DNA of 64,000 nt, from contig NC_081406.1 in NCBI RefSeq assembly GCF_030272615.1, positions 246,939,218 to 247,003,217 on the forward strand, written 5' to 3'. The translations under genes and the position numbers were made by a program. This document shows, piece after piece, positions 22,213 through 35,139 of the stretch; positions within the stretch are counted from its first letter, which is position 1; each line of letters opens with the position of its first letter. The stretch is from Cryptomeria japonica (Eukaryota; Streptophyta; Pinopsida; Cupressales; Cupressaceae). The notes beneath the pieces are model-generated. The model saw only the letters and a program-made list of their open reading frames with translations, was not told the origin of the DNA and searched no databases.

Positions 22213-25200
22213 ATGGCAGAGGAAGGAAAGCACAGCAAGAGTGATGGTCAGAGCAACAAAAGTAGAGATATCAGTCCTAAATCAGTGATCAATCCTCCTT
22301 TCACAAGCTTGCCATCTTCTGCATCAGGAAGCATGGACCATAGACAATCTGATAAGCCATCAACACAGGTAAAGTATATTGTTAAACTCCTCTGTTTTGT
22401 TATTGATACAGGAAAGTGATAGTACGTCAGAAAGAAAATGAAAAAGAAGTTAATGTAATGGGTGAACGTGACAATGCTAGCTGACTGTGAGATTTGACAA
22501 ATGTGGCTTTTCTTTTATTGATTTATCAGCTTGAATTGCCCATTGAAAAGAAGAAGTATGGCACAGAGAACCCATTTTCTGACAGCTGCAGAAGCCATCC
22601 GGTTGATCCGCTCTGTAAGATTAATCTCAGAGAGACATCTGAGTTTGTTAAGTCTTTTCCCATGGCGAAAGAGAAGAATGATATAAATCTTCTAATGGGT
22701 GCTGAGAATCTTGCAAACAGGCCTAATACAGAAGTGAAGGGGTATAAAAGGAGGGAAGGCCATCGTCAGAGTGTGCCTCCCAGGTTGGATTGTCCAGGGA
22801 CACCTTCTAGGTTTGTTTTTGGAGCTGCAGAGAGTCCTCTGCCTGTGAAATATATGGTGGGTGGATTTACAAGGAGACCATTTCCTTCGAAGTGGGATGA
22901 TGCTGAAAAATGGCTGATAAATTCAAGTTCTGCTATTAATTCTCCATGCAATAATAGCAATACTCCAGGCCGTCATTGGAAGGGAAATAATCCCAACTCT
23001 TGTAGGTCCCCTTTTAATGTATATCAGGTCAGGGATTTGAACACAGGGAGCAACCCATCTGGTCCTGTGATTGAATTGCATGCAAAGGAAATCAGACAAA
23101 ATCAGATTTTCAGTCATAAAGCTAGTGGTGGGGATGATAAACTGATGGCAGGAACAGTGGATACAAGCAAGGAGGAGATTTATCTTGCAGGAGCCTTAAC
23201 AATAGGTGATGTTTCGAGCAGAGTTTCAAGTTCTGTTTTGTCCACAGATAGGCCTGTCAGTATGTCATCTAGCGCTGGCTCTGCATCGTCGGAGCATGGG
23301 GCATTTGCAGCTTACCCTTGTGAAACATTTATGAAAGGTGCGTTCTGTTTTGTAATGCTGGTTTCATTATATTGAATACGATTTTACAGGGACTAGTTGC
23401 AAAATGTCTGGCAATATATAATTCTGTAAATAAGTCCTGTGGGTTGTTTCTGGTATGCTGTTCTAAACTCAGCGATGCATGATGGTGGGCTGAGAGTTAC
23501 TGTAACTTATAATAAGAAATCTGGTGGCCATCAGTCCGGCCATGCCTGTTGCGGTTTCATAACTAAATGGTGCATTCACCATGCCTATTTGATTCTGGGG
23601 TTTGTGGACAACTTATATGTAAATAGAAATTCTATTCATGTAAATCCTGGTACAAAGTGGTCATAATAGAATTCTATGTAGGTGAATTCTAGAACCCTCT
23701 CCTTCCATCTTTTTAGTCTTCTTGGTCTGCTGCTTATCTCTTCACTCTGCTCTCTATGTTTCATTCTGATTATGGGTTATGTAGTATGATCCAAAACGTT
23801 GCTGAAAAAAAATTGCCCACAGTTTAAGACAGAAATCTGCTATACGCGGTCATAAATAGATTCAGTTATGCCCATACTGTGTGTGTCCATTATCCGCCAT
23901 TCCATACATTTGAACAGTGCTCAATTGGGCAGGGCAGACCCACAAGCTGGTTACACGAAAGTGGGTCTCTCTGGTTTTTGCTGCTCACTGGGGTGGGAGA
24001 TTATTCTTGTAATTATGTGTAAGCCATGGGATCCTCTGCCTCTGGTATGGCCATGGTATCATTGTGTAACCTCCAGTGGAGAAATGTTCTACAGATGAAA
24101 TTGAACTGGAAGGTCTTAATTAGGGTGAATTAGCATTTGAAACTGAGTCTAACCAATTGAAAATAAAAAAATGCCTTTTAGTGACTCCTTGGGCACTTAT
24201 TGCCATATTGAGTTGTATATTTTTGCTTCTTTTTATTTACTGTTTTCACTGAATGCATGCAGATAAATTTGCAGATAAAGTAGAGCCAGCTTCCAAGTAT
24301 AGATTCCAGGAATCTGGATTGGAACACAGTCATGGAAAAAGTGAAAGAATTCCACCCATGAAGGATGCTGCTACTGAAGTAGGGGCAGCAGTTCATCACA
24401 GGGACATGGGAACAGAGACAACGCCGCTTGCAAGCTCTCGTACCTCTAGATGTCATACTCCTGTTAAAAATGCTTCCCCTGTCAGGCACAATACTCCTTC
24501 CAGTCATTCTGGACTAGTACATGCTTCTGGCATTGACATAGGGGAACTGGAAAAATGTCATTTTGCTAAATTAGAGCTTCAAGGCCTGTCATCAGGTATC
24601 CAGTATACTTCTATTGATAAAAGTATTTCCAATTGGAGTTCGAGGGAGGAAGAGGAAGAAGAGGTCTCAAAAAGCTTGAGGCATTTTGACATTGGTGACT
24701 GTAAGAGAAGCATTCTTGAAGCTAGAGCTACAGCCTGGGAAGAATCTGAAAGATCCAAGGCCTATAACAGGTAATAGGCTTACTGTAACAATGTTGTTTT
24801 TGTTATTACATCTTTTTGTGGGAAGCTTCAACCAAAAAAACATGGCTTGGAAGTCCCTTGACCAATTTCTGAACCAAGGCAAGCATTAAGCTTTTTATCT
24901 AGGTGCATAGGTCTACATTTCACAAGGGATGGGCCTTGTGGTAGACCACAAATTTTCGTTGAACGTATAAAGATGAAGGGAGATGAAGAGGTAGGAAAGC
25001 CCTGAAGGTTAAAACAACCATAGAGTGGTCATACTCTAGATCAGATCCTTTCAAGCATGGGCCTCAAAAAATCATTCAGCAATACCCAAACTGAGCTGAT
25101 ACTAAAGATTATAGAGATTTAATTAACAGTTAAATGCAACTTCTTAGTTTATACCAATAAAAATAGGATACTTAATCTCATTTGGATCTCCATAAAATAT

Positions 25201-26535
25201 AAATTTGCCATGAATTGTTCAACCATTTAATGTTTAATTAGAGCAATACAGAGCTAATCTGAATCAAAACGAAAAATCTTAATGAGTTGAAATCTTGATG
25301 ACCATTGATACAAGTAAGTTAAGCTTCATTTGCTTTGAATCTCATCATCCTGAATATAGAAAGTTGTGGATGCATAGCATACAAGCTTTTTCTTTGGAAA
25401 TCAATTGAAATGAGGGCTGTTTGGCCCACCAAAGTCTGATAGTATGGTCAAATGTGCATCCAGGGTGTTGGATAGACAAGACACTGACCATTTGCTTGCC
25501 TATCTATGACAAGTTGACCAAAAATCTAGACTTAAAAAAACAATCTGTAATATATATAAAAACAGATCTCCAGAGGATTTAAATTGGAGTTAGCAAACAT
25601 TGAGGCGCATTAACAGAGCCAGGCAACAATCTCCAAGGTGTTCTGTCAGCATTGTGAGGAAAACTGGATCTTGAAGAGTGACAAATATTTGGATTTTTGA
25701 ATGCTTGAGGTTGTGTTTAGAGCCTGGACTTTGAAAGCCCACTGTAGAGTAGGGTGTGGCTAAGGCCTGTTTAAGAAATTCAATAGTATACTTTTGAGTT
25801 AGAATACATTGGGTTTGATTTATAGATTGTATTAAATAGATTTTGATTTCATGAATGACTTATGGACATGGAAAAGTTTGAGCAATTCCTTAAACAGTTT
25901 GCAAAATCCAGGTACCAGAGAGAGGAAGCAAGAATTGAAGCTTGGGTAAATCTCCAGAGTGCCAAAGCTGAATCTGAATCAAGGAAACTAGAGGTAAAAG
26001 TGTGCATGGTTTTTTCAATTCATTTAGATCCCTCAAATTCTGGGCATTAGGTTTTTTAAGCATATGCCTGCTTCCATTAACATAACAATCACTACTTATG
26101 CCCATGTACATCGATGTCAGAGTACATGGAATAAGGAATAATAGCATCATATTCTGTTCTGGGTGCAAGTGTAATGGATTTTTCAATACAGAAATTCACA
26201 GGACACATTCATTTTCACTTAAACAAAGAACTCAAATCACAACTATCTGCAAATGGGTATCACACCTTATACACCCCTGTTCTCCGCAAGTCATAATTTG
26301 TGGTGTTTGGCAGGTGAAAATGGAAAAGATGAGATCAAATTTAGAAGAGAAACTAATGAAGAAAATGGCGGGAGCCCACAAAAGAGCAGAAGAATGGAGA
26401 GCCGCAGCCAAAGCACAGCATGCAGAGCAACTCCTGAAGACTGCAGAGCGTGCAGACAGAATGAAGAAAGAAGGCACTTTTTCCTTGTACACTCTTCCCG
26501 CCTGCAATGGCTGCTTCGCCTCTTGTCGTTCCTGA
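22213..26535 (+). CDS. REM: remorin family protein, long N-terminus, group 6 type (5 exons, 591 aa)
   Basis: Exons 22213-22368, 22530-23337, 24263-24770, 25912-25993 and 26314-26535. All four introns are GT-AG and the joined frame stays open to TGA 26533-26535. The Remorin_C domain spans about residues 468-577 (ATAWEESERSKAYNR, then YQREEARIEAWVNLQSAKAE, then coiled-coil KMEKMRSNLEEKL). Motif DMGTETTP at 369-376, in a Ser/Pro/Thr-rich disordered region, matches the long-N-terminus remorins of Arabidopsis such as At1g30320 and At2g02170 (group 6). The C-terminus CNGCFASCRS resembles the cysteine-bearing remorin membrane anchor. Remorins are plant-specific proteins that oligomerise on the cytosolic face of plasma-membrane nanodomains. 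The ATG at 22213 is the first in frame after a TAA at 22171; an untranslated upstream exon cannot be excluded. Confidence 0.93.
22369..22529 (+). other. remorin intron 1
   Basis: Donor CAG/GTAAAG after 22368 and acceptor TTTATCAG before 22530; phase 0. Reading through it would hit stops, and splicing joins Gln to LELPIEKKK in frame. Confidence 0.85.
23338..24262 (+). other. remorin intron 2
   Basis: Donor AAAG/GTGCGT and acceptor CATGCAG; phase 1. The join gives MKDKFADKVEP. A second AG 12 bases downstream (GCAG/ATAAAG) would also keep frame and delete four residues, so a minor alternative acceptor is possible. Confidence 0.83.
24771..25911 (+). other. remorin intron 3
   Basis: Donor AACAG/GTAATA and acceptor AAATCCAG/GTACC; phase 2. 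It splits the conserved AYNR-YQREE stretch of the Remorin_C domain. At 1,141 bases it is the longest intron. I see no coding content inside. Confidence 0.85.
25994..26313 (+). other. remorin intron 4
   Basis: Donor GAG/GTAAAA and acceptor TTTGGCAG; phase 0. It joins SRKLE to VKMEKMRS inside the Remorin_C coiled coil. Confidence 0.86.
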
Positions 26536-27589
26536 CAACAGTAAAAAACAACTCTACTCCACCAATCATGCGGCCCTTTTTTCTCTTCATCACCGATTCA
26601 AAATGTACATCTTTGTTTGCAGTGCAGGAAGCAGTAAAACTTGGATTTTTTATTCACTAAAGCTGCAATTAGCATATGATTATTTCGTGGAATGGAGTAT
26701 ACGTTTTGTCCACCGTCCAAGATATAAAAGATTATATCGAGCAAGACAAGGAATACTCTGCACACAGCTCGATTTGTGGAGAAAACTGGAGGCTTGTACG
26801 CGTGCATGAATATGAATGATTATGTCCAAATAATATTAAGTCCTGTTCATATATTTAATGTGTACGTGCCTCGCCACCATACTTGGGATACGAATCGCAG
26901 GTCATCTACAGCTCTAATTGTCATTTCAATAATTAGAAAATGCCCAAAGCCATGTGATTCTTGGAATCGTTTGCCCATAAATCATTATAATGTTTTTACT
27001 TGGGCAGGACTCTTGCGATGGAGACCACAATTTATAGATTTTTATGCGAGGATAAATAATCTTGGAATATTTTACTATTTTATTTATAGAGAAAGTACAA
27101 ATCACAGTTGTATGAATAATAGATTCTTTTATTGAAGTTGGGATTATCTATTATGTTCAAATCATCTAAAGGCAATCAATTAAGAAAATGTTTATTTTAT
27201 GATATCAATATTTATATAATTTCTTAGTCAAATTTATTCGTCTATATTTCATGAGCATTGGTTTGTACAAAACCATTTTTTAAGAGAATGAATGGTTCAT
27301 TTGGTGCTCATTATGTTTAGGTGATGTTCATAGGGAAAGAAAGATTCTTTTATAGTTCAAGATGCTGACTATCTATATATGAGTCTAAATGGGGCATACA
27401 TACCTTAAAGAAAGATCCTTTTATAGTTCACGATGCAAATAGTTTGTATATGGGTCTAAATGATACGTACATACCTTGCCCCCTATGGAATTTTAACTTG
27501 TGGTTGAGGTCTCCTCAAGCTATATACTAGGCCAATTCATGGATGAAACATCGGGACTTTTGAGGTCACCGATCCCATTACTACTCTAA
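26536..27589. other. remorin 3' flank, no further gene seen
   Basis: This should contain the remorin 3' UTR and terminator. Open frames here (for example 26776-27135) show no recognisable domain. I cannot place the polyadenylation site with confidence. Confidence 0.5.
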
Positions 27590-28830
27590 CTTAACTTGCT
27601 ATCCCATTAGCATAACTTTAAACAAACGTTGTACTTGATAAACTATCCATAATAGAACCCCTTTAAACTCATAAATTTGATAAGAAAGATTTTTGACATA
27701 CTATGATAAAAACCTCTATAACATTAGATTTGTTAAATTTTTGGATTAAATTGTGTGCAATATTTTTCATCATCAATAATTTATATCATACTTAATTATT
27801 CATCATTAGTATGCTTAACTATGAAGTTTCCTTTTGAATTAAGCCCACCTAACATGCTATCCCATTTGAAAAACCTTAAACATTGTACCTTATAAACCAT
27901 CTATCTTAGAACACATTTAAACTCATAAATTTGATAAATACAAGATTTTTGACATACTATGAAAAAAACCTCCTATAATGTTAGATTTGTTAAATTTATG
28001 GATTAAACCGTGTAATGCTTTTCATCAACATTTTGGATCATACTTCATGATTCATCATCACAATAAATTAGCTAGAGAGTGGAAAAAGTTCTGATGATGG
28101 ATCATGAAGTATGATTCAACGTTTTGGATCATACTTCATGATTGATGATAAAAAATATTGCACACTTCAATTTAGAAGTTTAAGAAATTTTACATTATAG
28201 ACTATGGAATTACATGAATCTAACTCCAATAATGTGTCAAAAACTTCTTATCTATCAATACCATCTACCCAAAACATCTTGTCACAATAGCACTTAGTGG
28301 ATCTAGACGATATTCATGGAAGCTGTTACTCATCTCACTACTACTCTGACTCAAACACGCTTAAACATAAAATTTCCTAAGATCAAACCCATTTAACTTA
28401 ATACTCCATTTGCTAAATCTTTAACAAACATTTTATAGGGGAAGGGGCCCAATTTCTTTCCATGTTCCAATGACCTTTTAATCCTTGCTCACCCAAACCC
28501 CTAATTACTAACTTTAATGAAACCAAAAATATGATATAATGCATCCAGGTGATGTGGAAGTGAAACATCAGACATTCTAAGAGTTCACCCATCCCACTGA
28601 GTGTATCTAAGTGATGTTCATGGAAGTGAAACATTAGACATTCTGCCCATCCCACTACAACTCCAAACACAATTAACCATAAAATTTCCTCAAAATCAAA
28701 TCCACTTAACTTACTATCCATTTACTAAATCTTTAACAAATGTTATATAATATGAACCATTTATCATAAACCCAGTCTCTCACAATGTATCAAAACCCTC
28801 CTACTTATCAATACCATCATGTCACAATAG
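27590..28830. repeat. degenerate tandem and inverted repeat block
   Basis: A unit of roughly 255 bases is repeated. 27590-27845 and 27848-28100 share TGCTATCCCATT, TTTAAACTCATAAATTTGATAA, TTTTTGACATACTATGA and TTAGATTTGTTAAATTT. Shorter versions occur near 28230-28420 and 28660-28830 (TATCAATACCATC, GTCACAATAGCA). The word GGATCATACTTCATGATT appears direct at about 28035 and 28127 and inverted at about 28098. No coding content. Confidence 0.65.
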
Positions 28831-29449
28831 CAACCTCACTTCTTTTAAGACATTACAATGGAGGTTTATTTGAGCTGCCTTGGACTACTATTCTTTTTGT
28901 CGCCTCATGTATTGTCTTATTACATCAAACGCGTCATTATCAAATAGACAGCTAAGAAACTAATAAATAATGACTAAAACTGTCACATGTTGTTCTTGGA
29001 TAAGTCAAACAGTACAAAAGAGTTTTAGCAAATTAAATTAAACGCGATTGAAAAAGTCCATATTTCAAGTGATTAACAATCTACATCTGCTACACAAACC
29101 CTGACACAGTCACTTTCCCTATAAACTATTCTTTCTTACTCCTTGATCCGCATTAAGTTGTGTTTTGAACGTGCTTGTAAATGCAAAAAGTTTTAAAATA
29201 CCCTTTTAATCTTTGAATGTCAAAGTAAGCTTCACATTCTAAAATAAGTTTTTTTTTTTTCAAATTTAAATACATTTTTTTTCTTTTTATTTTTCTTTCG
29301 ATTTATTTTATCTATTTGTTTTACATGTAAAAGTATCTTCCCCGTCCAAGATACATTTACATCTGTATATGCATTTATTCTTTCTTTTTAATATTTCACT
29401 TTTTGACTATAAGTAGAGCTATACCCATCAAGTTAATATTTTTCTTTTT
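28831..29449. other. unassigned AT-rich sequence
   Basis: No gene, LTR terminus or clear repeat is visible. It includes a pyrimidine-rich tract at about 29250-29310. Confidence 0.5.
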
Positions 29450-31330
29450 CTAGTGGCTTTTCCCACATTGACTTACATAATTTATCTATGACATAAGCCT
29501 TCATTTCTTTGTTATTAATTATGCATGTATTTCGGTGGATGGCCCATCTGTTCATCTTCTTGAGGTTTTGTTTCACTTAAGGCTTCTTTCTCTCATTCAA
29601 GACTTCTTTGATGATAATAGCCTTAGATCACATTTTTGTCTCCACGTATTGAATTTTTTAAACATGTTTTAGGAGTACGCCATGACAATGTCTTGATTGG
29701 GAAGGTGCATGTTTCAACTAGAAGAATCTCATATGGGATTGAAGCTTTGAGTTTGAATTTGCTTGTGATCAGTGTTTTTGAATTCTCTCTGTTGGCTTCC
29801 ATTTTACCCTTGAAGTATTGTTATCCCATAAGCTACATTTGTAAAGCACCTTTAGAATAACAAAAAGTTAGAATAGATTTGTATATTTTTCTAGTCCCAT
29901 TACTTCACTTGTTTTCTTTTATTTTGCAATGCATACCCTCTTGGAGTTATTTTCCTTTTGCAAATATTCTAATTGAGCTAATTGCTAAAGTCAATTCTAA
30001 GATGCTTGTACTCTATCACTTCCTTCAGAATATTCCCTTCAAAACAAAAGTTATGTTTTTTCTTATTTTTATCAGGGAAGTTTATTATCTTAGTCTTACT
30101 AGTGTTGACATGCATACCTACCTCCTTATAAAATTTATTTAAGGCACAAAATGTTGTTGTAACTCTTGAGTGGATATAGTAATCAAACTATCAATGTTTA
30201 AGAGAAGCTTCCCAACATAATCTCCCAAAAGAATACCACCCCCTCACATATTTAAGCATTCTTCTAGTTTGCTAATATATATGCCTTAAAGAGAAGGGGA
30301 AAGAGGACATTCTTGTTTGATACTTGTCACTTCTAAAACTTTTTAAAAGACCTATTTGTGTTTTGATTTTTATGTGATCTTCCTCACAAAACCTATCAAT
30401 GGCCCCTTTGTATTACTTTGCGACACCAAGATCTTGCATTCTACAACATATTTTACACTTAGGAACCATGTCAAAAACTTTCGATAAGTCAACAAAATAG
30501 TAGTGGGATTTTTTTTTTCCTATTCCAAATATTTTCAATGATATGCCTCAAAGTGAAGCCATGATCTATAACTGAGTGTTTTGGTTTAAAAATTACTTGC
30601 ATTTTGTGCTCTTACCTTTTCTTTCTACTCACTCATTGATAATGTGTTGTACCATGCTTCTAAAAAAAATTTCAAACAAATAATCAATTGTGATGGTCAA
30701 ATAATTGGAAGGATTGTTTACATCATTACTCTTAAAAAGAGGTATCATTGGGTTGGTTGTCCAATCACTTGGAAACCCAAGCTAAATGATGTTGAAAATT
30801 TGCTTCATATTAGGGATAAGGGTGTTCTTTTGCCATTTTAAGCAGTTTGTTTGTAACTTGACCATGTCACAAGCTTTCCTTGTGCACATCTTCTTAATAT
30901 CTAAATTAACCTCTTGCAAAGTAAATAATTGCATTGTTACATACTGATTGTAGGAGGTGCCTTTTCTTGTGATTTATATTCATAGAATTTCTTGCATTTG
31001 TAAGCCACTGATTAATTATGATATTATTCTTTGTCTATTATTTTCTTTGTTGAAGCTCCCTCCAAAAACAAGTAAGGTTATTATTCCCTAAATAAATTAG
31101 TTCCCCTCCTTGTGTTCATGTACTCTCTTTTTTACACATATATTTTGCAATCTACTTGTACAAATATTTGTTCATCTCTTCTTGCCTAGATCTTTGAGAT
31201 CATTCCTTGTTGCCTTGCACTCCTCGTCAAACCACACATTTGTTGGAAAACAACTTATTTTCCTCTTCCTATTTTTCACCCCTTTATACCTTTATAGAGC
31301 CCCCTAAATTATTCTTGTTAGCTCATGGAT
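29450..31330 (-). mobile_element. decayed LINE (non-LTR) retrotransposon, reverse transcriptase relic
   Basis: On the minus strand, scattered frames reproduce LINE reverse-transcriptase blocks in the right order. WFDEECKATRNDLK is at about 31220. RKACDMVKLQTNCLKW is near 30880. PSDWTTNPMIPLFKSNDVNN (followed by PSNY) lies near 30720. FVDLSKVFDMVP is near 30480. A CPLSP-like block followed by GIYISKLEECLN is near 30270. A LLLNIDSL word at about 30200 stands where LLYADD is expected, so the catalytic Asp pair is lost. Stops are frequent throughout. Ends, the endonuclease and a poly(A) tail are not identified. Confidence 0.82.
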
Positions 31331-31459
31331 TTTGAAGCCTTGCACTCTCTTTTCCTTCTTTTACATTATTTGCCTTACAACTCCCAATAAGATAGAGTGA
31401 TTTTCTTGGGTTAATGGAAAATCTTCTTTTTCCATTTGTGGGTGACTATGAAAGGAAGG

Positions 31460-32320
31460 TATGGTGCGAAAAACACTTCCTAACACTAATCTAGTGGGGG
31501 AGATAACACAAATTTCCTTATAAATATTGAAAAGATAGAATAAGAAACACATAACAAGGAAATATACAAAATGCAAATAGATTAACAATCAAACAAAAGA
31601 TATATCAAGGGGGAAACCCTTTTAGGAGAAAAATTCCACACTCCAAAAGCCACCCATTATATTATTCAAAAATCAACAACAAATTATGATATGGTTATAG
31701 AGAAAGATTCTCATTATAGCATCATAAACTAGAGATGTGAAGGTAATTTAATAGCTATAAGACTTACACACAACCTCCATCTCATGCACCTAATATATAG
31801 GAGATACAATCCTTGAAATCATCAAGCAGAATTACAAAACCATGAGCTAAAACCACCCAAAAAGTGGTGCCCAACTTATATCCAATACAAGATGCCCTAT
31901 GATGTGTCAACACTCATACAACACGTGTAACTCCCTTTTACAACTCATTTATGTCTTTCCTATTGCAAGAAACTCAACTTGTAGAGGTCGTAACTTTTGA
32001 ACTGGGTGTCTGATTAACAAACCGTTTGAAGCGACAACAAGCTTGTGACATGCTTTATCAAGTTATAACCACTACGTAGGTTATAAACAAATTCTGTTTG
32101 TTTTGGAGCCTCTAAGACCCTCAAAATTTACTCCAAAACTTTTATTCGCAACTTTCAAAAACAAAAACTTTAATATCTTCAAATCTAGGCATGCAAAAAT
32201 TTATTGGCATGCTTATCTAGCCAATCCAAAGCTTTGGGAATTTTTTTTTATTAATCCGTGCTCAAATAAAAACTTACTATAAATTGTAAACTTTATGTAA
32301 GTGCAAGGTTAAGACTCCAT
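31460..32320 (-). mobile_element. Ty1/copia 3' LTR of the decayed minus-strand element (approximate limits)
   Basis: Minus-strand order: a GAGTGGGAGGATCT word at about 32330 (polypurine-tract-like, just after the end of pol), a TATA box CTATATATTAGG near 31795, and the typical copia U5 word TTTTTCTCCTAAAAGGG with GTTTCCCCCTTG near 31620. The exact TG and CA ends are not certain. Confidence 0.55.
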
Positions 32321-32399
32321 TTTCCTAAGATCCTCCCACTCGTTGAACACCTTGCAAGAGCAAAGGGAGTATCTACACCATAATTTAATTTTTAGGGGC

Positions 32400-34100
32400 C
32401 ATGAGGCCCATAGACTTTGAAGACCATTTGAACTTCTTTGTGCTCCCCAATTTTGTCAATGCGTCTGCAACATTCGTTGAAGTATCAACATTCTCCAATT
32501 TTACCTTCCCATCCTCTACCATATCTCATACAAAATGAAATTGAACATCAATGTGCTTTATTTTGGCATGGAAGATTAGTTTCTTTTATAAGCAAATGGT
32601 ACTTTGACTATCACAATAGATAGTAATCAATACTGCATCAAACCCAGTATATAAAAATAATTGTCTAAGTCAAATGGCTTCCTTACGAGCATCAATAGAT
32701 TCTATATACTCTGCCTCTATCATGGACAAAGCAAGTACAACTTTGTGCTTACTCATCCCACTAATAGCACCACCATACATAGTAAAGACATAACCATTGG
32801 TGGATATTTTGTTGCCAATGTCACCTGCCTAATCTAAATCCACATACACTCACCAAATGTTGAGGTCCAATAGGATAACCATGATAACACAAGGAATACT
32901 CAAAAGTGCCCCTAAAATATCTAAACACTGTTTTAACTGCATCCTAATGCACCCATCCAGGATTAGCCATATATCAACTCAAGACACCCACTACTTGGAC
33001 ATTGTTCAAGGTCTTGTACAAACCGTAACAAAAATAAGATTGCCAACAACACTCAATTATGGTACACTGGCCATGTCCTCCACCTCAATAGGATATTTTG
33101 GGCAATCCTTCACAAATAACTTCATTCCCAATGCAACAAGAACTATCATAGATCTAAAGGTTTCCATACTAAATCTCTCCAACACTGAATTCAAATACTT
33201 ACTCTGGCTTAACCAAATCTTTTTATCAACGCTATCTCTTTTGGTCTCCATTCCCAAAATGTACCTAATTGAACTAAGATATTTCATCTCAAATTATGGT
33301 AACAACTTAAACTTTAAATCAAAAATCAAATATGCATTCCCAAATAGTAACATATCATCCACATATAATGCAATAACATTGAGAATGCAACCATTATTAG
33401 TTTTAAAATAAACACAGTTATTGGATTTAGACCTCTAAAACCCCAAACTCAATTCATAGGTATCCATATTTTGGTACCACATCTTAGGAGACTGCTTTAG
33501 ACCATACAAAGACTTTTTCAACTTGAAAACTAGATTTTCTTTACGTTTCACCGCGAAATCCTCTAGTCGTGGCATACAAATCTCTTTCTCCAAATCACCA
33601 TGAAGGAATACTATCCTTACATCCATTTTCTTGATTTTCCAATCATGAATTGGAGCAAGTGATAGAAAGAATCAAATTGATGTCAACTTTGCAATGAGAG
33701 AGAAAATATTACTATAATCTATTCCCTTAATTTGGGAATACCCCTTTGTGACCAACCATGCTTTATGCTTCTAAACACTAGCATCAGGACCCAACTTTTT
33801 CTTGAACACCCATTTGCATCCCACGAGCTTATGTTCTTCAAGAAAATGTACTAGATCCCAAGAATTATTTTTTTCAAAGATGCCATCTCATCATTCATGG
33901 CTTCCATCCAACAATCTACATCACTCACACCCATAGCCTCTCTAATAATACTAGTCTCATCAATGTTAGCAATCAGGACAAAAATGCATCTAGAATCTAA
34001 CAATGAATAACCAATCCTATCTAGTTGCCTCCTTATTCTTGTAGATCTCCTCAAAGGCTTAGGTTGAGGTTCTTCATCTTCCTTTGAATTATCAGAGTTG
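32400..34100 (-). pseudogene. Ty1/copia pol: reverse transcriptase and RNase H, broken
   Basis: Minus-strand fragments include MDVRIVFLHGDLEKEICMP and LKKSLYGLKQSPKMWYQ (33435-33626), YILGMETKRD with WLSQSKYLNSVLERF (33057-33287), RNase H ALSMIEAEYIESIDARKEAI near 32700, and the terminal NVADALTK word near 32470. 33851-34054 is the linker before RT. Several stops and shifts. The order and motifs are those of copia, where integrase precedes RT. Confidence 0.88.
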
Positions 34101-34299
34101 CTAGAGATCTCCTTATCATCAGGTCCATGAGGAGTTCACAATTATTTTTTCTTAAGGGTAGAAGGAATCTAAACTACCTCCTTATTTTGTTTCTCCTCTT
34201 TCTCTAGCTAGTTGTAGCTCAACAATGGAAGGTTTCATCTCTCTAAAAATGACACTTCTACTATAGATAATCTTCTTTATCGTTGGATCTGAAAGCTTG

Positions 34300-35139
34300 T
34301 ACCCTTTTACACTAACACCATAGCCAAAAAAGATACACTTAACAACCTTGTTCTCCAACTTAGATCCTTTTTCACTAGGAACATGAGCATAAGCTTCACA
34401 ACCAAATCTCTAAGATGTCTCATAGAAGGCTTATTTCCTAACCACACTTCGATAGGCATCTTATCAACAAGAGCTGATATAGGAGATCTATTTGTTAGAT
34501 AGCATATAGTGTCTATAGCTTCAACCCAAAACTTTTGTTCAAGAAAAGCACCACTAATAATACTCCTAACCCTCTCCATCAACATTCTATCATCCTCTTC
34601 ACAACTCCATTTCGTTGAGGGGTATATGGAGTTGTCTTATGCCTCTCAATCCCATGATATTTATAGAACTTATTGAACTCTATCAAGAAAAATTCACTAC
34701 CATTGTCAGTCCTCAAACAGTTAATATTTCTACTAGTTTGATTCTCAATAAGAACCTTAAACTCCTTAAATTGACTAAAGACTTCAAATTTACTTATAAG
34801 AAAATAAACAAATGTCCTTCTACTATAGTCATGAATGAAACGAAATATGCAAAATTTGAAATCGAAGGAACATTAACAGGACCAAAAACATTATAATGTA
34901 TCAAGTTCAACAACCTAGAAGATTTGTGATAACTAGAGTAAAACTAAGCACAATTTTTTTACCATAAATGTAGTGTTCGTATAAATTGAACTCAAGATTA
35001 CAATCATCAAGCCCCACAATGAGGTGTTTATTTTTTAGGGTTTTGAGACTGTTATCACCAATGTGACCAAGTCTTTGGTGCCATAATTATCTCCAAAGCA
35101 TTGGCACCCTTAGGGATCCAAAGAGCATGACCATCAGAT
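34300..35139 (-). pseudogene. Ty1/copia integrase, broken
   Basis: On the minus strand I read LRTDNGSEFF near 34720 and YTPQRNGVVKRM near 34620, then ERVRSIISGAFLEQKFWVEA (34307-34585). The second catalytic Asp block is present. In the third block the expected NGV-x-E-R reads NGVVKR, so the catalytic Glu is replaced by Lys. The reading is interrupted on the right at 35140 by the large solo LTR and resumes at 38673. Confidence 0.82.

Noticed and set aside
23439-24098. Short frames inside remorin intron 2
   Set aside because: No recognisable content; splice sites and frame phase place the whole stretch in an intron.
24272-24275. Downstream acceptor for remorin exon 3
   Set aside because: It would keep frame, but the upstream CATGCAG acceptor has the better context and gives the full MKDKFADK join; kept only as a possible minor isoform.
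26253-26660. Alternative-frame ORF over remorin exon 5
   Set aside because: It crosses the splice acceptor and exon in the wrong frame; the remorin frame has family-level support.
32857-33411. 184-codon plus-strand frame
   Set aside because: It overlies copia RT motifs read on the minus strand (YILGMETKRD, WLSQSKYLNSVLERF), so it is an antisense shadow.
34615-34896. 93-codon plus-strand frame
   Set aside because: It is antisense to the copia integrase block with TDNGSEF on the minus strand.
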